A stretch of 64,000 bases of DNA from CALCNS01 sp964425745 (GTDB lineage Bacteria > Bacillota > JAAYKD01), in NCBI GenBank assembly GCA_964425745.1, contig CAYRNW010000011.1, positions 8,721 through 72,720 on the forward strand. The letters are read 5' to 3'. Position 1 is the stretch's first letter, and the number at the start of each line of letters is the position of its first letter. Of the stretch, positions 17,809 to 25,665 are shown piece after piece. Position numbers and translations under genes: made by a program. A model generated the notes under the pieces. That model saw only the letters and a program-made list of their open reading frames with translations, had not been told where the DNA came from and did not search any database.

Positions 17809-18603
17809 ATGGAAAGAAAAACCAGCGGCTTAAAAATTTTCACCACGGTTACCTTCTTAGTCATGATCGTCGCAAACGCTTTAGCCAATATCTTACCCCT
17901 CAATGGCATCAATACGGGGGAGGTATCGGATTCGTATCCGAATTTGTTTGCACCTGCAGGAATTACCTTTAGTATTTGGGGTGTCATCTACCTCTTACTG
18001 GCGGGCTATATCTTGTATCAGCATGGCCTTTTTCAGAAGAATCCTCAGCACCAAAAACTGATCAGCCGTATCAGTTGGCTCTTTTCGGTTTCCTCGGTCG
18101 CAAATGCGGTTTGGATTTTTGCATGGCATTACCGCTTGATTCCCATCTCCATGATTTTAATGCTGGTCATTTTATTGTGCCTGATTGTCATCAATCAGAT
18201 GATTTATAAAATCAAATTCACGCTACAAGAGAAGATTTTTATAAAAATACCGTTTGGTGTTTACTTTGGCTGGATTACAATCGCAACGATTGCAAATTTA
18301 ACAACAATGCTGGTTGACATGGATTGGAACGGATTTGGGATTTCTGAACCAATTTGGATGTTGATTGTCTTAGCTGTTGGGGTTCTCATTGGGGGAGCAA
18401 CTATGTTGAAGCAACGAAATATGCCCTACGGATTCGTTCTCATCTGGGCTTATGCTGGAATTTGGATCAAACACACTTCTGAAACCGGGTTTAACAACCA
18501 ATATTTCAGTATTGTTGCTGCCACTCTGATCGGCATATGTTTATTCATCATCGCCGAAATTTACCTGCTGATCCCTCAAAGAGAAAAGCCATTGATTAAA
18601 TAA
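17809..18603 (+). CDS. TspO/MBR-related membrane protein
   Basis: A 264-residue protein with about seven membrane segments. The stretch YPNLFAPAGITFSIWGVIYLLLAGY is typical of TspO/MBR-related tryptophan-rich proteins, but classical TspO has only five helices and about 160 residues. This longer form is widespread in Firmicutes and its function is unknown. GGAGG lies six bases before the ATG. A terminator follows directly. Confidence 0.72.
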   Translation: MERKTSGLKIFTTVTFLVMIVANALANILPLNGINTGEVSDSYPNLFAPAGITFSIWGVIYLLLAGYILYQHGLFQKNPQHQKLISRISWLFSVSSVANAVWIFAWHYRLIPISMILMLVILLCLIVINQMIYKIKFTLQEKIFIKIPFGVYFGWITIATIANLTTMLVDMDWNGFGISEPIWMLIVLAVGVLIGGATMLKQRNMPYGFVLIWAYAGIWIKHTSETGFNNQYFSIVAATLIGICLFIIAEIYLLIPQREKPLIK

Positions 18604-18617
18604 AGAGCGCCTACATG

Positions 18618-18645
18618 AAATCCCTCCTGATTCAGGGGGGATTTT
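18618..18645 (+). terminator. Rho-independent terminator
   Basis: The arms AAATCCCTCCTG and CAGGGGGGATTT, with one G-T pair and a three-base loop, form a strong hairpin ending in TTTT. It ends the uvsE/TspO-like transcript. Confidence 0.8.
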
Positions 18646-18760
18646 CTCTCTTCATGGACTTTTTGGTCGGTTACTCTTTCTTTCGCTTGCATGGCAGGAA
18701 ATCAGACTTGAAAAGCGAAAGAAGGGGGCATCACATAGTACAGAGAGGAATGGACAAACC

Positions 18761-20320
18761 TTGAATATGCCCTTCACAATAGGAAACTGGCTCTTAGCCA
18801 TTACGCCGGTTTTGGTCTTGATCGCAGGAATTCTACTCTTCAAATGGGAGGCTTCAAAAGTTGGAGCGGTCTCTTGGATCGTTGCTTTAGGTATTGCATA
18901 TTTCTTTTTCGGTACCGATTTACAAATGATAGCGCTTGCCAACAGCAAAGGCTTGAGCTTGAGTCTGTATGTCTTCCTGATTATTTGGGGAGCCATCTTC
19001 CTTTACAACGTTGCCGATGGTGCCGGTGGAATCAAAGTCATCGGTAAAACCATATCTGGGGTTTCCGATGACCGTCGAATTATGATTCTATTATTAGCTT
19101 GGTGTTTTACCTCCATGCTGCAAGGATTAGCCGGTTTTGGTATCCCGGTAGCGGTTGTGGCTCCCATTTTAGTGGTGATCGGCTTTGAACCCTTGGTGGC
19201 TGTCTCCGCGAGCCTAATCGGGCACTCCTGGGCTATCTCCTTTGGCTCCATGGGATCTTCTTATAATTCGATTCAGTTGGTGACCGGAATCCCCGGAGAG
19301 GTGATTGGACCGTGGATGGCCATCATCTTCAGCGTGGGTATTTTCGCCACCGGTTTTGGCGTTGCCCATATCTACGGGGGCTGGGCGGCTGTTAAGAAGA
19401 GCGTTCCGCAGATCCTAACTGCAGGAACAGCAATGTCTTTTGTTATGTGGTTGATGACCATTATTGGAACCGCGCAGTTGGCTTCCCTAATGGCAGCAAG
19501 TGCGGGTTGTTTGGTTATGATTCTTTGGGCGATTACCGGAAAGCGCAAGCAAAAAGCGGAGGTGCGAGAGGTTGCGGAGAAGTCGGCTATGAGTTTTAAC
19601 ACGGCCTTCTCGCCATACTATACGTTGATCGTGGTTTCAATTTTGACTCAAATCAAACCAATCAAGACAGCGCTGAGCGGATACAATTGGGGTCTGGCTT
19701 ATCCGGAACTGCAAACCAGCTTTGGCTATGTGGTAACGGCGGTCAGCAAATATTCTAAAATCCAATTCTTTTCTCATCCGGCGCCGATTTTACTGCTTTC
19801 TTCCTTGGTAGGGTATGCAATCTATGTGACACGCATTGGAGCAAAGAAGAATCTCTTGAAGACAGCTGCACTTAAAACCGTGGATAAGGCGATTCCGACC
19901 AGCGTAGGCATTGGCACCATGGTCATGATGGCTTTGATAATGAGTGATTCGGGAATGACTAATGTCATAGCCCAAGGAATCGCTAACGTGTTCGGTTCAT
20001 TCTTCCCCTTGGTTTCACCGTATATTGGAGTCTTGGGCTCCTTTATTACCGGTAGCAACACCAATTCAAACGTGATGTTTGGGGTGTTACAGCAAAATAC
20101 AGCGATTGTTTTAGGTGTATCACCGGTTCTCATGGCTGCAGCCCAGTCGGTTGGCGGCTCTTTAGGCGTAGCAATTTCACCTTCAACAATTATGACCGGA
20201 GCAGCGAATGTGGGCTTGAATGGACGAGAAAACGAAATCATGAAAATCACCATGAAGTATTGCTTGATCAACGTTATGTTGGTAGGCATCTTCGTCTTTA
20301 TTCTATCGAAATTTTTCTAA
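18761..20320 (+). CDS. L-lactate permease family transporter
   Basis: A 519-residue protein with about 13 hydrophobic segments, of the LctP family of lactate/glycolate:proton symporters. Marker segments are QGLAGFGIPVAVVAPILV, SLIGHSWAISFGSMGSSY, and near the C-terminus GSFITGSNTNSNVMFGVLQ with AAAQSVGGSLGVAISPSTIM. The start is ambiguous: TTG at 18761 is 10-12 bases from AGAGAGG, whereas the in-frame ATG at 18767 is further away. No lactate dehydrogenase or LldR-type regulator is adjacent. Confidence 0.9.
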   Translation: MNMPFTIGNWLLAITPVLVLIAGILLFKWEASKVGAVSWIVALGIAYFFFGTDLQMIALANSKGLSLSLYVFLIIWGAIFLYNVADGAGGIKVIGKTISGVSDDRRIMILLLAWCFTSMLQGLAGFGIPVAVVAPILVVIGFEPLVAVSASLIGHSWAISFGSMGSSYNSIQLVTGIPGEVIGPWMAIIFSVGIFATGFGVAHIYGGWAAVKKSVPQILTAGTAMSFVMWLMTIIGTAQLASLMAASAGCLVMILWAITGKRKQKAEVREVAEKSAMSFNTAFSPYYTLIVVSILTQIKPIKTALSGYNWGLAYPELQTSFGYVVTAVSKYSKIQFFSHPAPILLLSSLVGYAIYVTRIGAKKNLLKTAALKTVDKAIPTSVGIGTMVMMALIMSDSGMTNVIAQGIANVFGSFFPLVSPYIGVLGSFITGSNTNSNVMFGVLQQNTAIVLGVSPVLMAAAQSVGGSLGVAISPSTIMTGAANVGLNGRENEIMKITMKYCLINVMLVGIFVFILSKFF

Positions 20321-20375
20321 GGAATCGCACAAATTTCCGCTCAAAAATACTTCCGGGCTCAAATACTTTGGAACT

Positions 20376-20406
20376 TTTCAAGGAGGGGACTGTCCCTACC
20401 TTGAAA
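20376..20406 (+). repeat. Family B palindromic repeat
   Basis: TTTCAAGGAGGGGAC then T then GTCCCTACCTTGAAA form a near-perfect hairpin. It is an imperfect copy of the 33-bp family B palindrome seen intact at 57691-57723. It lies between the lactate permease and a small membrane protein gene. Confidence 0.85.
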
Positions 20407-20493
20407 TTCGCAGAGAGATTATTTTGCGAGGATAACAGACGCGTGTATCGTATATTTTGTATAACTTAACTAGAAATTGGAGGATTGATCAAT

Positions 20494-20685
20494 ATGACTC
20501 AGACACCTGTAAAACCGTGGCGTAAAAAATATCGAATGTTGATGTTAAAAACTGCCTTTTTATGCTTTTGGCCGGGTTTTTATTTTGCTTATCAGGGTGG
20601 TATTCAAAACAATCCGCTACTGATCGCTATTTCATTCGCGTTTCTAGGAGCAGCCGCGCTGTTGGCTATCCTTATTCAAAAGTAA
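20494..20685 (+). CDS. Small membrane protein
   Basis: The 63-residue protein has a basic N-terminus (KPWRKKYR) and two hydrophobic segments (MLKTAFLCFWPGFYFAY and LLIAISFAFLGAAALLAIL), so two membrane helices in a hairpin are likely. I know no family. A TTG nine bases upstream is in frame, but TTGGAGG is better spaced for the ATG at 20494. The lipoprotein hydrolase starts 10 bases after it, so the two are cotranscribed. Confidence 0.6.
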   Translation: MTQTPVKPWRKKYRMLMLKTAFLCFWPGFYFAYQGGIQNNPLLIAISFAFLGAAALLAILIQK

Positions 20686-20695
20686 GGGGAGACCT

Positions 20696-22030
20696 ATGAG
20701 AAAAATTACGATTCTACTTGTCTTGCTTGCTGTTTTATTGACGGCAACTGCTTGTAATCAAGAACCAAAGGAGGTGTTTGTTTACGACGAAGAACAAGTT
20801 AAAACGTTGAGCACGACGTATGCCGACGAAATGGCCAAAGGCAACTTTGACAACGCTTTGAAAGCTTTTTCCTCTACGATGAGTAAGGCGCTTACGAAAG
20901 ATGCCTTGATTGGTGCTTGGAAATCGGTTGTGGACTCGGTGGGCGAGTATCAGTTGGTCTACCAGACAACGGTGGAGTATAACAACGATTTAGCAATCTC
21001 AACCGTTGTGCTTCAATACGAACTCAATGGGGTTCAAGTCAAGTTTACCTTAGACCATGACTATAAAGTCCATGGGCTATGGCTCAATTATTACGCTATT
21101 GAAGAGCCATTGCAAGTGAATGACACGTTTGAAGAGCGAGAAATCCAAGTGGGCAGCGGAGAAGAGAAATTGGATGGCATTCTCACTACACCAACCGGCG
21201 TGGATAATCCACCTGTCGTGATTTTGGTGCAAGGTTCGGGACCCCAAGATATGCACGAAACTGTCGGTGCGGGCAATCAGCCTTTCAAGGATTTAGCACA
21301 AGGGTTAGCTGCCGAGGGCATTGCATCTATTCGCTATAACAAACGTTACTATCAGTATCCGCCTTCTGCCGAAGATGCGGAGGCAATCAATGCGATTACT
21401 GTGCAGCAAGAAGTGACCGATGATGTCGATGATGCAATCCAGTTGGCCAAGGAAACCTTTCCTAATTCCGAAATTAGTGTGATTGGGCATAGTCTCGGGG
21501 GGATGTTAGCGCCCTACATCGCGACGCAAAATCCGGAAGTCGCTTCGATTGTGATCATGGCTGGAACGCCTCGTAAATTGGAAGACGTTATGGTGGAACA
21601 AACCGAAGATGCCTTGGCTCAAAATACGACCATGACCGTAGCCGATAAAGCTGCCTATTTGGCACAGATGAAGCAAGAGGCAGCCCGAATCAAACAATTG
21701 AGCGAGGCCGATTTAGGGTCGTTAGTTCTGCAACAACCGGTGTCGTATTGGCTCAGTCTCAATGCGATTGATACGGGAACATTGGCTGCCGAACTCGAAA
21801 TTCCGATTCTAATCATGCAGGGTGATGCGGACTTCCAAGTCAAGGCAGACCTGGACTTTTTAGCGTGGGAAGAGTATTTAGGAACACATATGAATGTAAC
21901 GTATAAGTTGTATGAAGATTTAAACCATCTCTTTATGCCCACCACGGGTGCAAAAGATGTTAGCGACTACAACACACCGGCGAATATTCCCTTACAAGTG
22001 ATTCGTGACATTGCCGCATTCTTGAAGTAG
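20696..22030 (+). CDS. Lipoprotein alpha/beta hydrolase with N-terminal DUF3887-like domain
   Basis: The 444-residue protein begins with a lipoprotein signal (lipobox ATAC, Cys20). Residues about 30-145 form a small alpha+beta cone-like domain resembling DUF3887. The rest is a serine hydrolase with oxyanion segment VQGSGPQD, nucleophile elbow GHSLGGM (Ser266), the acid in LIMQGDADFQV and the catalytic His in DLNHLFMP. It is probably an extracellular esterase or peptidase of the dienelactone-hydrolase/acyl-peptidase type. The substrate is unknown. Confidence 0.85.
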   Translation: MRKITILLVLLAVLLTATACNQEPKEVFVYDEEQVKTLSTTYADEMAKGNFDNALKAFSSTMSKALTKDALIGAWKSVVDSVGEYQLVYQTTVEYNNDLAISTVVLQYELNGVQVKFTLDHDYKVHGLWLNYYAIEEPLQVNDTFEEREIQVGSGEEKLDGILTTPTGVDNPPVVILVQGSGPQDMHETVGAGNQPFKDLAQGLAAEGIASIRYNKRYYQYPPSAEDAEAINAITVQQEVTDDVDDAIQLAKETFPNSEISVIGHSLGGMLAPYIATQNPEVASIVIMAGTPRKLEDVMVEQTEDALAQNTTMTVADKAAYLAQMKQEAARIKQLSEADLGSLVLQQPVSYWLSLNAIDTGTLAAELEIPILIMQGDADFQVKADLDFLAWEEYLGTHMNVTYKLYEDLNHLFMPTTGAKDVSDYNTPANIPLQVIRDIAAFLK

Positions 22031-22040
22031 ATGACGAGGA

Positions 22041-22215
22041 TAGGGGACGGTTCTCTCCCCTCCAAATTTACCGTTTAATTACCATATAATTATAATGCTA
22101 ATGTATAATTAAAAAGCCCAGTTGATACATCGTTGTGATGTTTCAACCGGGCTTTTTCTATTGCTTGTATTTCCCATTTAATTGGTAAAAAACCAGGGGA
22201 GAGAACCGTCCCCAA
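22041..22215 (+). repeat. Family A repeat interrupted by a terminator segment
   Basis: The left end (AGGGGACGGTTCTCTCC) and the right end (AGAGAACCGTCCCCAA) are intact, as are both arms of the inner palindrome (TTACC... and ...TTGGTAA). They are pushed apart to 175 bp by about 103 bp that contain a terminator hairpin. It sits between the convergent hydrolase and CDF genes. Confidence 0.85.
22111..22157. terminator. Bidirectional terminator
   Basis: AAAAAGCCCaGTTGA and TTCAACcGGGCTTTTT form a long hairpin with A/T tracts on both sides. It serves the convergent hydrolase and CDF transporter genes. Confidence 0.85.
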
Positions 22216-22238
22216 GATTTAGATCCCCAAGATTCCTT

Positions 22239-23408
22239 TTAATGAACATCTTCGTGATCGATGCGAAGTATGGCATGGTAGGTGGGATTCATCTCTTGCA
22301 GACGTTCTTCTACCAAGGCTAGCAAATCTTCATCGGCTAAGGTGTAATCATACGGAACTTCAATATCGAAGATTACCTTGGTCAAATTGCGCCCCCAGAC
22401 CACTCTAAAATCATGCATTTTTAAAAGGGGAGAGATATTTTTCAACATTGCACAAACTTTTTCTTGCAAGGCTTTGGCTTTCGAATCGTTGGCGATGACC
22501 GGATCCATATGGATGACCATGCGAATCCCCATATCATTGAAAAAGTCGCGCTCGATCTGGTCGATCAGCTCATGACTTTCCATAATATCAGCGGCAGCAT
22601 CCACTTCACAATGCAACGAGGCGTAGCAACGATTTCCGCCATAACTATGTAAGGTTAGATCATGCAACCCCAATACATGCTCATAGCTTAAAACCTTAGC
22701 CTTAATTGCATTTATTAACTCCGGCTTGGGTGCCATTCCTAAAAGCGGAGTCATAGTGTCACTGACCAACTTAAAGCCGCTATAAACGATGAATAGTGCT
22801 ACGAGCAGGCCCATCAAGCCATCGATCTGAACACCGGCGTACGCTCCAAGCAATGCCGAGACTAAAACCGCAGAAGTCGCTAAAATATCATTCCGGCTGT
22901 CTTCGGAAGCGGCCTTCAGTGCAACGGAGTCGATACGGGTGCCCACCAGCTGATAAAACCGACTCTGCCAGAACTTTCCCAGTATGGCAGCAAACAGGGA
23001 GGCGGCTAGAAGGCCACTAAATAAGATCGGTTCCGGAGCAAGCATTTTCTTCCACGAAGAAATCCCCAATTGGAAACCCAACAAGACAATGGAAAAGGAA
23101 ACGACCAGGCCTGCAATATATTCCATGCGGGCATGACCATAAGGGTGTTCTGTATCGGCGGGACGCCCCGATAAATAAAAGCCGATCAGCAGAATCAAGG
23201 AGGAAGCAGAGTCTGAAAGATTATTGACGGCATCTGCCAAAATGGCGACGCTATTGGCGAACATGCCTAATAAAACCTTGACCGTGAACAGCACTAAGTT
23301 CGTGGCGATGCCTACCACGGCAGCCATTTTTCCATAGCACTCCCGAACCAAGGGGGTGTCGGTTTTTTTATAATCTTTCACCAATAATTGAATCAAAAAC
23401 TCGCTCAT
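22239..23408 (-). CDS. Cation diffusion facilitator (CDF) metal efflux transporter
   Basis: The 389-residue carrier has six membrane segments followed by two cytoplasmic domains. The metal site of helix 2 is ADAVNNLSDSASS and that of helix 5 is SEDSRNDILATSAV; HPYGHARMEY is the usual inter-helix motif. The C-terminal part contains a standard CDF cytoplasmic domain (about 215-290) plus an additional 80-residue domain. AGGAGG precedes the ATG. A riboswitch-like leader with the conserved pieces of the Ni/Co (czcD) class lies directly upstream, suggesting Co/Ni export. Confidence 0.9.
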   Translation of the reverse strand: MSEFLIQLLVKDYKKTDTPLVRECYGKMAAVVGIATNLVLFTVKVLLGMFANSVAILADAVNNLSDSASSLILLIGFYLSGRPADTEHPYGHARMEYIAGLVVSFSIVLLGFQLGISSWKKMLAPEPILFSGLLAASLFAAILGKFWQSRFYQLVGTRIDSVALKAASEDSRNDILATSAVLVSALLGAYAGVQIDGLMGLLVALFIVYSGFKLVSDTMTPLLGMAPKPELINAIKAKVLSYEHVLGLHDLTLHSYGGNRCYASLHCEVDAAADIMESHELIDQIERDFFNDMGIRMVIHMDPVIANDSKAKALQEKVCAMLKNISPLLKMHDFRVVWGRNLTKVIFDIEVPYDYTLADEDLLALVEERLQEMNPTYHAILRIDHEDVH

Positions 23409-23428
23409 TTAAAGCCTCCTACCCAATA

Positions 23429-23550
23429 AAAAAAAACCTATGGAACATTTTACTGTCCCACAGGTGTATGTAATACTTTTATACCCTGCTGCCCGACTTA
23501 AGGGCCCGGCATTTCCCCTTGTGAGAGAGTAGCCTGCTCAGTACTGTAGC
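23429..23550 (-). promoter_or_regulatory. Probable NiCo (czcD-type) riboswitch with terminator
   Basis: Read on the minus strand, the leader of the CDF gene contains, in order, GCAGGC, CCGGG, GGGCAGC, a hairpin (CAGGGTAT...ATAC.CCTG) and GGGACAG. These are the conserved junction elements I associate with Ni/Co riboswitches, which usually control CDF exporters. The last part can instead pair with TGTTCCATAGG, forming a terminator followed by nine or more T. Metal binding would then free the transcript. I recall the consensus only approximately, so class assignment needs a covariance search. Confidence 0.6.
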
Positions 23551-23607
23551 AAAATGCAGTGCTAAGTCAACGACTACAGTATACTAAACGGTATATCATC
23601 TGTCAAG

Positions 23608-24210
23608 CTACGGAGCTGCCTGCTCAAACCCGATTTGGGTGATTGCCGTTTCAAGGACAAGCCGCGGGTCCACAATCGGATTTAACCACTCATTCCACAT
23701 CTCTCTCGGCAGTATGACCGGCATACGCGGATGGATATGGCGAATCCCTTCCGATGCATCTCGTGTTAAAATCACAAAGCTGGGTACGCCGGTAGGCCCC
23801 TCCGGACGATAAATACCGGCCATGAAAAAGAAGGCATGATCTTCTGGGAAAAGCGAATACTTTTGTTTGCGCCCCTCTAAAGTCTGCCATTCGAAATAGC
23901 GATTGGCAGGAATCATGCAGCGACGAGTATGGACGCTTTCTTTGAACATGGGTTTTTCGGTTACAGTTTCGCTACGGGCATTGATAATCAATCCGCCGCG
24001 ATTCTGACTATAGCCCCACTTCATGAGAAACGGCGCTTGTTTCATACTTTTACTATTGGCAAGAATCACCGATATTTGAGACGGTGCGACTTCTCCTAAC
24101 TTCAACAAAGGAAGAGCAGGGGAGTCCTGATAACGACGCCGGATCTCTGCCAGGATCCCCATCATTTCCACGGCGGTTGCTTCAGGTTCTACATAATATC
24201 TACCACACAA
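23608..24210 (-). CDS. SRAP-domain protein (HMCES/YedK family)
   Basis: A 200-residue SOS-response-associated protein that crosslinks covalently to abasic sites in single-stranded DNA. The catalytic Cys2 (MCGRYYV) is present, as are INARSET, RRCMIPANRYFEWQ with the conserved Asn/Glu, and HIHPRMPVIL with the active-site His. It is the last gene of a four-gene operon (XRE, ImmA/IrrE protease, 91-residue protein, SRAP) with gaps of 1 to 12 bases. The divergent Y-family polymerase suggests a joint role in DNA-damage tolerance. Confidence 0.93.
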   Translation of the reverse strand: MCGRYYVEPEATAVEMMGILAEIRRRYQDSPALPLLKLGEVAPSQISVILANSKSMKQAPFLMKWGYSQNRGGLIINARSETVTEKPMFKESVHTRRCMIPANRYFEWQTLEGRKQKYSLFPEDHAFFFMAGIYRPEGPTGVPSFVILTRDASEGIRHIHPRMPVILPREMWNEWLNPIVDPRLVLETAITQIGFEQAAP

Positions 24211-24222
24211 AGTACTTCCCCC

Positions 24223-24498
24223 TTAGGCCAATTGTCGTTCGACAAACCAACGCCCTAACAGGTTTCCTTGTGCGACAGCATTGCGTTCGAAAAATAAATA
24301 GCTGTAATGATTGCCTAAGCGAACCATATAACGGTCGCCTTGACTGCCGGCTTTGGCGGAAAAAGACGGACGGATGTCTAGAACCCGATCAATAGGGTAA
24401 GCAGTGCCGTCTTCCCAGGTGATCACTTCCGGCAATAACGTGCCTTCTGGGTCGAAACTGGCTGTGACCCTCACATAAACCTTAGATTTGTTTTCCAC
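24223..24498 (-). CDS. Conserved small protein linked to Y-family polymerases
   Basis: The 91-residue protein consists of beta strands (KVYVRVTASFDPEGTLLPEVITWEDG, IDRVLDIRPS, RYMVRLGNHYSYLFFE, GRWFVE). I recall similar small proteins next to Y-family polymerase genes in many Clostridia, but no function is known to me. It has no Cys motif or membrane segment. It lies five bases after the metalloprotease gene and 12 before SRAP, in one operon. Confidence 0.75.
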   Translation of the reverse strand: MENKSKVYVRVTASFDPEGTLLPEVITWEDGTAYPIDRVLDIRPSFSAKAGSQGDRYMVRLGNHYSYLFFERNAVAQGNLLGRWFVERQLA

Positions 24499-24503
24499 GT
24501 TTC

Positions 24504-25034
24504 TTACCTCACTTTCTTTAAGAAGTCACCATTGGCTACAATCGGCGGATCAATCACTTTGTAGCCTTTGCGCTTTAACACTCGAAACTTAAAATCCAAT
24601 AATTCCGGAGGCACTTGCAAGGCCGAAGCGGCTGCAAAGAAAGAAATATCGTCATTAAGCAAGGATAAGACTTCTTCATCGGGCATCAGCAGGTCTGCTG
24701 CGAAAATATTGGCTTCAAACTCATATTGAGAGGTTTCATCAAACATGACGAAATCATGGAAGGTGCGAATTCCGGAGGCTCGTCGGTGCAAGACTGCATG
24801 CCCCAACTCATGAGCCATAATAATTTGTTGTAAATCTTCCGACAAATGGCTGTTCACCATAATGACCTGTTTGCGCGATTGGCTCAAATAAAACCCCTTG
24901 CAAGCGCCGTCAAAGCTCCCCATGGGAGAGAAGAGCACCGTTACCCCCATGGCCCGGCAAAGGCGCGCCACATTGGTTTCATCGTATTGCCGAATCAGCT
25001 GTTCTACTTCGCGGCTGATGGTGGTAATGGACAT
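24504..25034 (-). CDS. ImmA/IrrE-family metallopeptidase
   Basis: The protein has about 176 residues. The zinc motif HELGH is clear in IIMAHELGHAVLH, and the third ligand region is EFEANIFAADLLMP. Family members cleave XRE-type repressors: ImmA cleaves ImmR in ICEBs1, and IrrE/PprI cleaves DdrO in Deinococcus. A longer form starting 60 bases upstream would overlap the XRE gene. The ATG at 25034 has GGAG six bases upstream and lies one base after the XRE stop, so it is preferred. Confidence 0.88.
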   Translation of the reverse strand: MSITTISREVEQLIRQYDETNVARLCRAMGVTVLFSPMGSFDGACKGFYLSQSRKQVIMVNSHLSEDLQQIIMAHELGHAVLHRRASGIRTFHDFVMFDETSQYEFEANIFAADLLMPDEEVLSLLNDDISFFAAASALQVPPELLDFKFRVLKRKGYKVIDPPIVANGDFLKKVR

Positions 25035-25035
25035 G

Positions 25036-25473
25036 TTATTCTCCGTCCTTCGTACGGCCGAAGGTCTGCCGCGCTTCTTCTTTACAATTGACATAGGCCG
25101 TCATAACCGCCTGGAAAAAGGCATCTTTGGCCTCTTGGCTTAAAGCACCGCCGGCGAAGAGCGCTCGGTTTTGCTGGAGAAGAGCTTCCGCTTCGGCAAC
25201 TCCGCGACTCCCATACATGGAACGAATATTCTCTATGGACTGCTCTCGGATCAAGCCGGCTTGGGGGTCTGCGCTTTCATCGTTGGTTAAATACTCTACC
25301 GAAACATGCAACGCCTTGGCCAATCTCCGCAAAGTGGAGGCTCTGGGGATGGCAGTTCCGGTTTCATAGGCAGAAATGGAGCGGATGGAGAGCTCGGTTT
25401 CTTCTGCCAAGCTGGACTGACTCAAACCAATCTCGGCGCGTGCATCTCGTAATTTTTCAGCAAATCTTTGCAT
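25036..25473 (-). CDS. XRE-family repressor
   Basis: The 145-residue protein has an N-terminal Cro/CI helix-turn-helix (about residues 4-60: LRDARAEIGLSQSSLAEETELSIRSISAYE) and an alpha-helical C-terminal half. The immediately downstream gene is a metalloprotease of the type that cleaves such repressors, so this is likely the operon's own regulator and the target of that protease. The start at 25473 has AAAGGAGGAG upstream; an earlier ATG is not supported. It is divergent from the Y-family polymerase across 190 bases. Confidence 0.87.
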   Translation of the reverse strand: MQRFAEKLRDARAEIGLSQSSLAEETELSIRSISAYETGTAIPRASTLRRLAKALHVSVEYLTNDESADPQAGLIREQSIENIRSMYGSRGVAEAEALLQQNRALFAGGALSQEAKDAFFQAVMTAYVNCKEEARQTFGRTKDGE

Positions 25474-25520
25474 AGGGATCTCCTCCTTTGAAAAAATCAA
25501 ACAAAATCTTCGAAACTTCC

Positions 25521-25549
25521 TTGACAGAACCTCTTTCTTCTGCTACGAT
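25521..25549 (+). promoter_or_regulatory. Promoter in the XRE/polymerase divergent region
   Basis: TTGACA at 25521-25526 and TACGAT at 25544-25549 are 17 bases apart and point toward the polymerase gene. Downstream, GAAGTTTG occurs near 25556 and again near 25630, with GAAGTTG between them near 25566. These repeated half-sites, together with palindromic bits such as CTTCgaaACTTC near 25509, are candidate operators for the XRE repressor. I found no clear Gram-positive LexA box. Confidence 0.45.
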
Positions 25550-25665
25550 TATGACGAAGTTTGTAGAAGTTGCCTTCATTATACTTCACACCAAGCTTCT
25601 TGTCAAGCACAAAAACAAGCAGAATATAGAAGTTTGAAAATATTTTTTAGAAAGGGAAGAGAACG

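Noticed and set aside
25501..25665. LexA (SOS) box between the XRE and polymerase genes
   Set aside because: No GAAC-N4-GTTC type site was found; the repeated half-sites differ from it.
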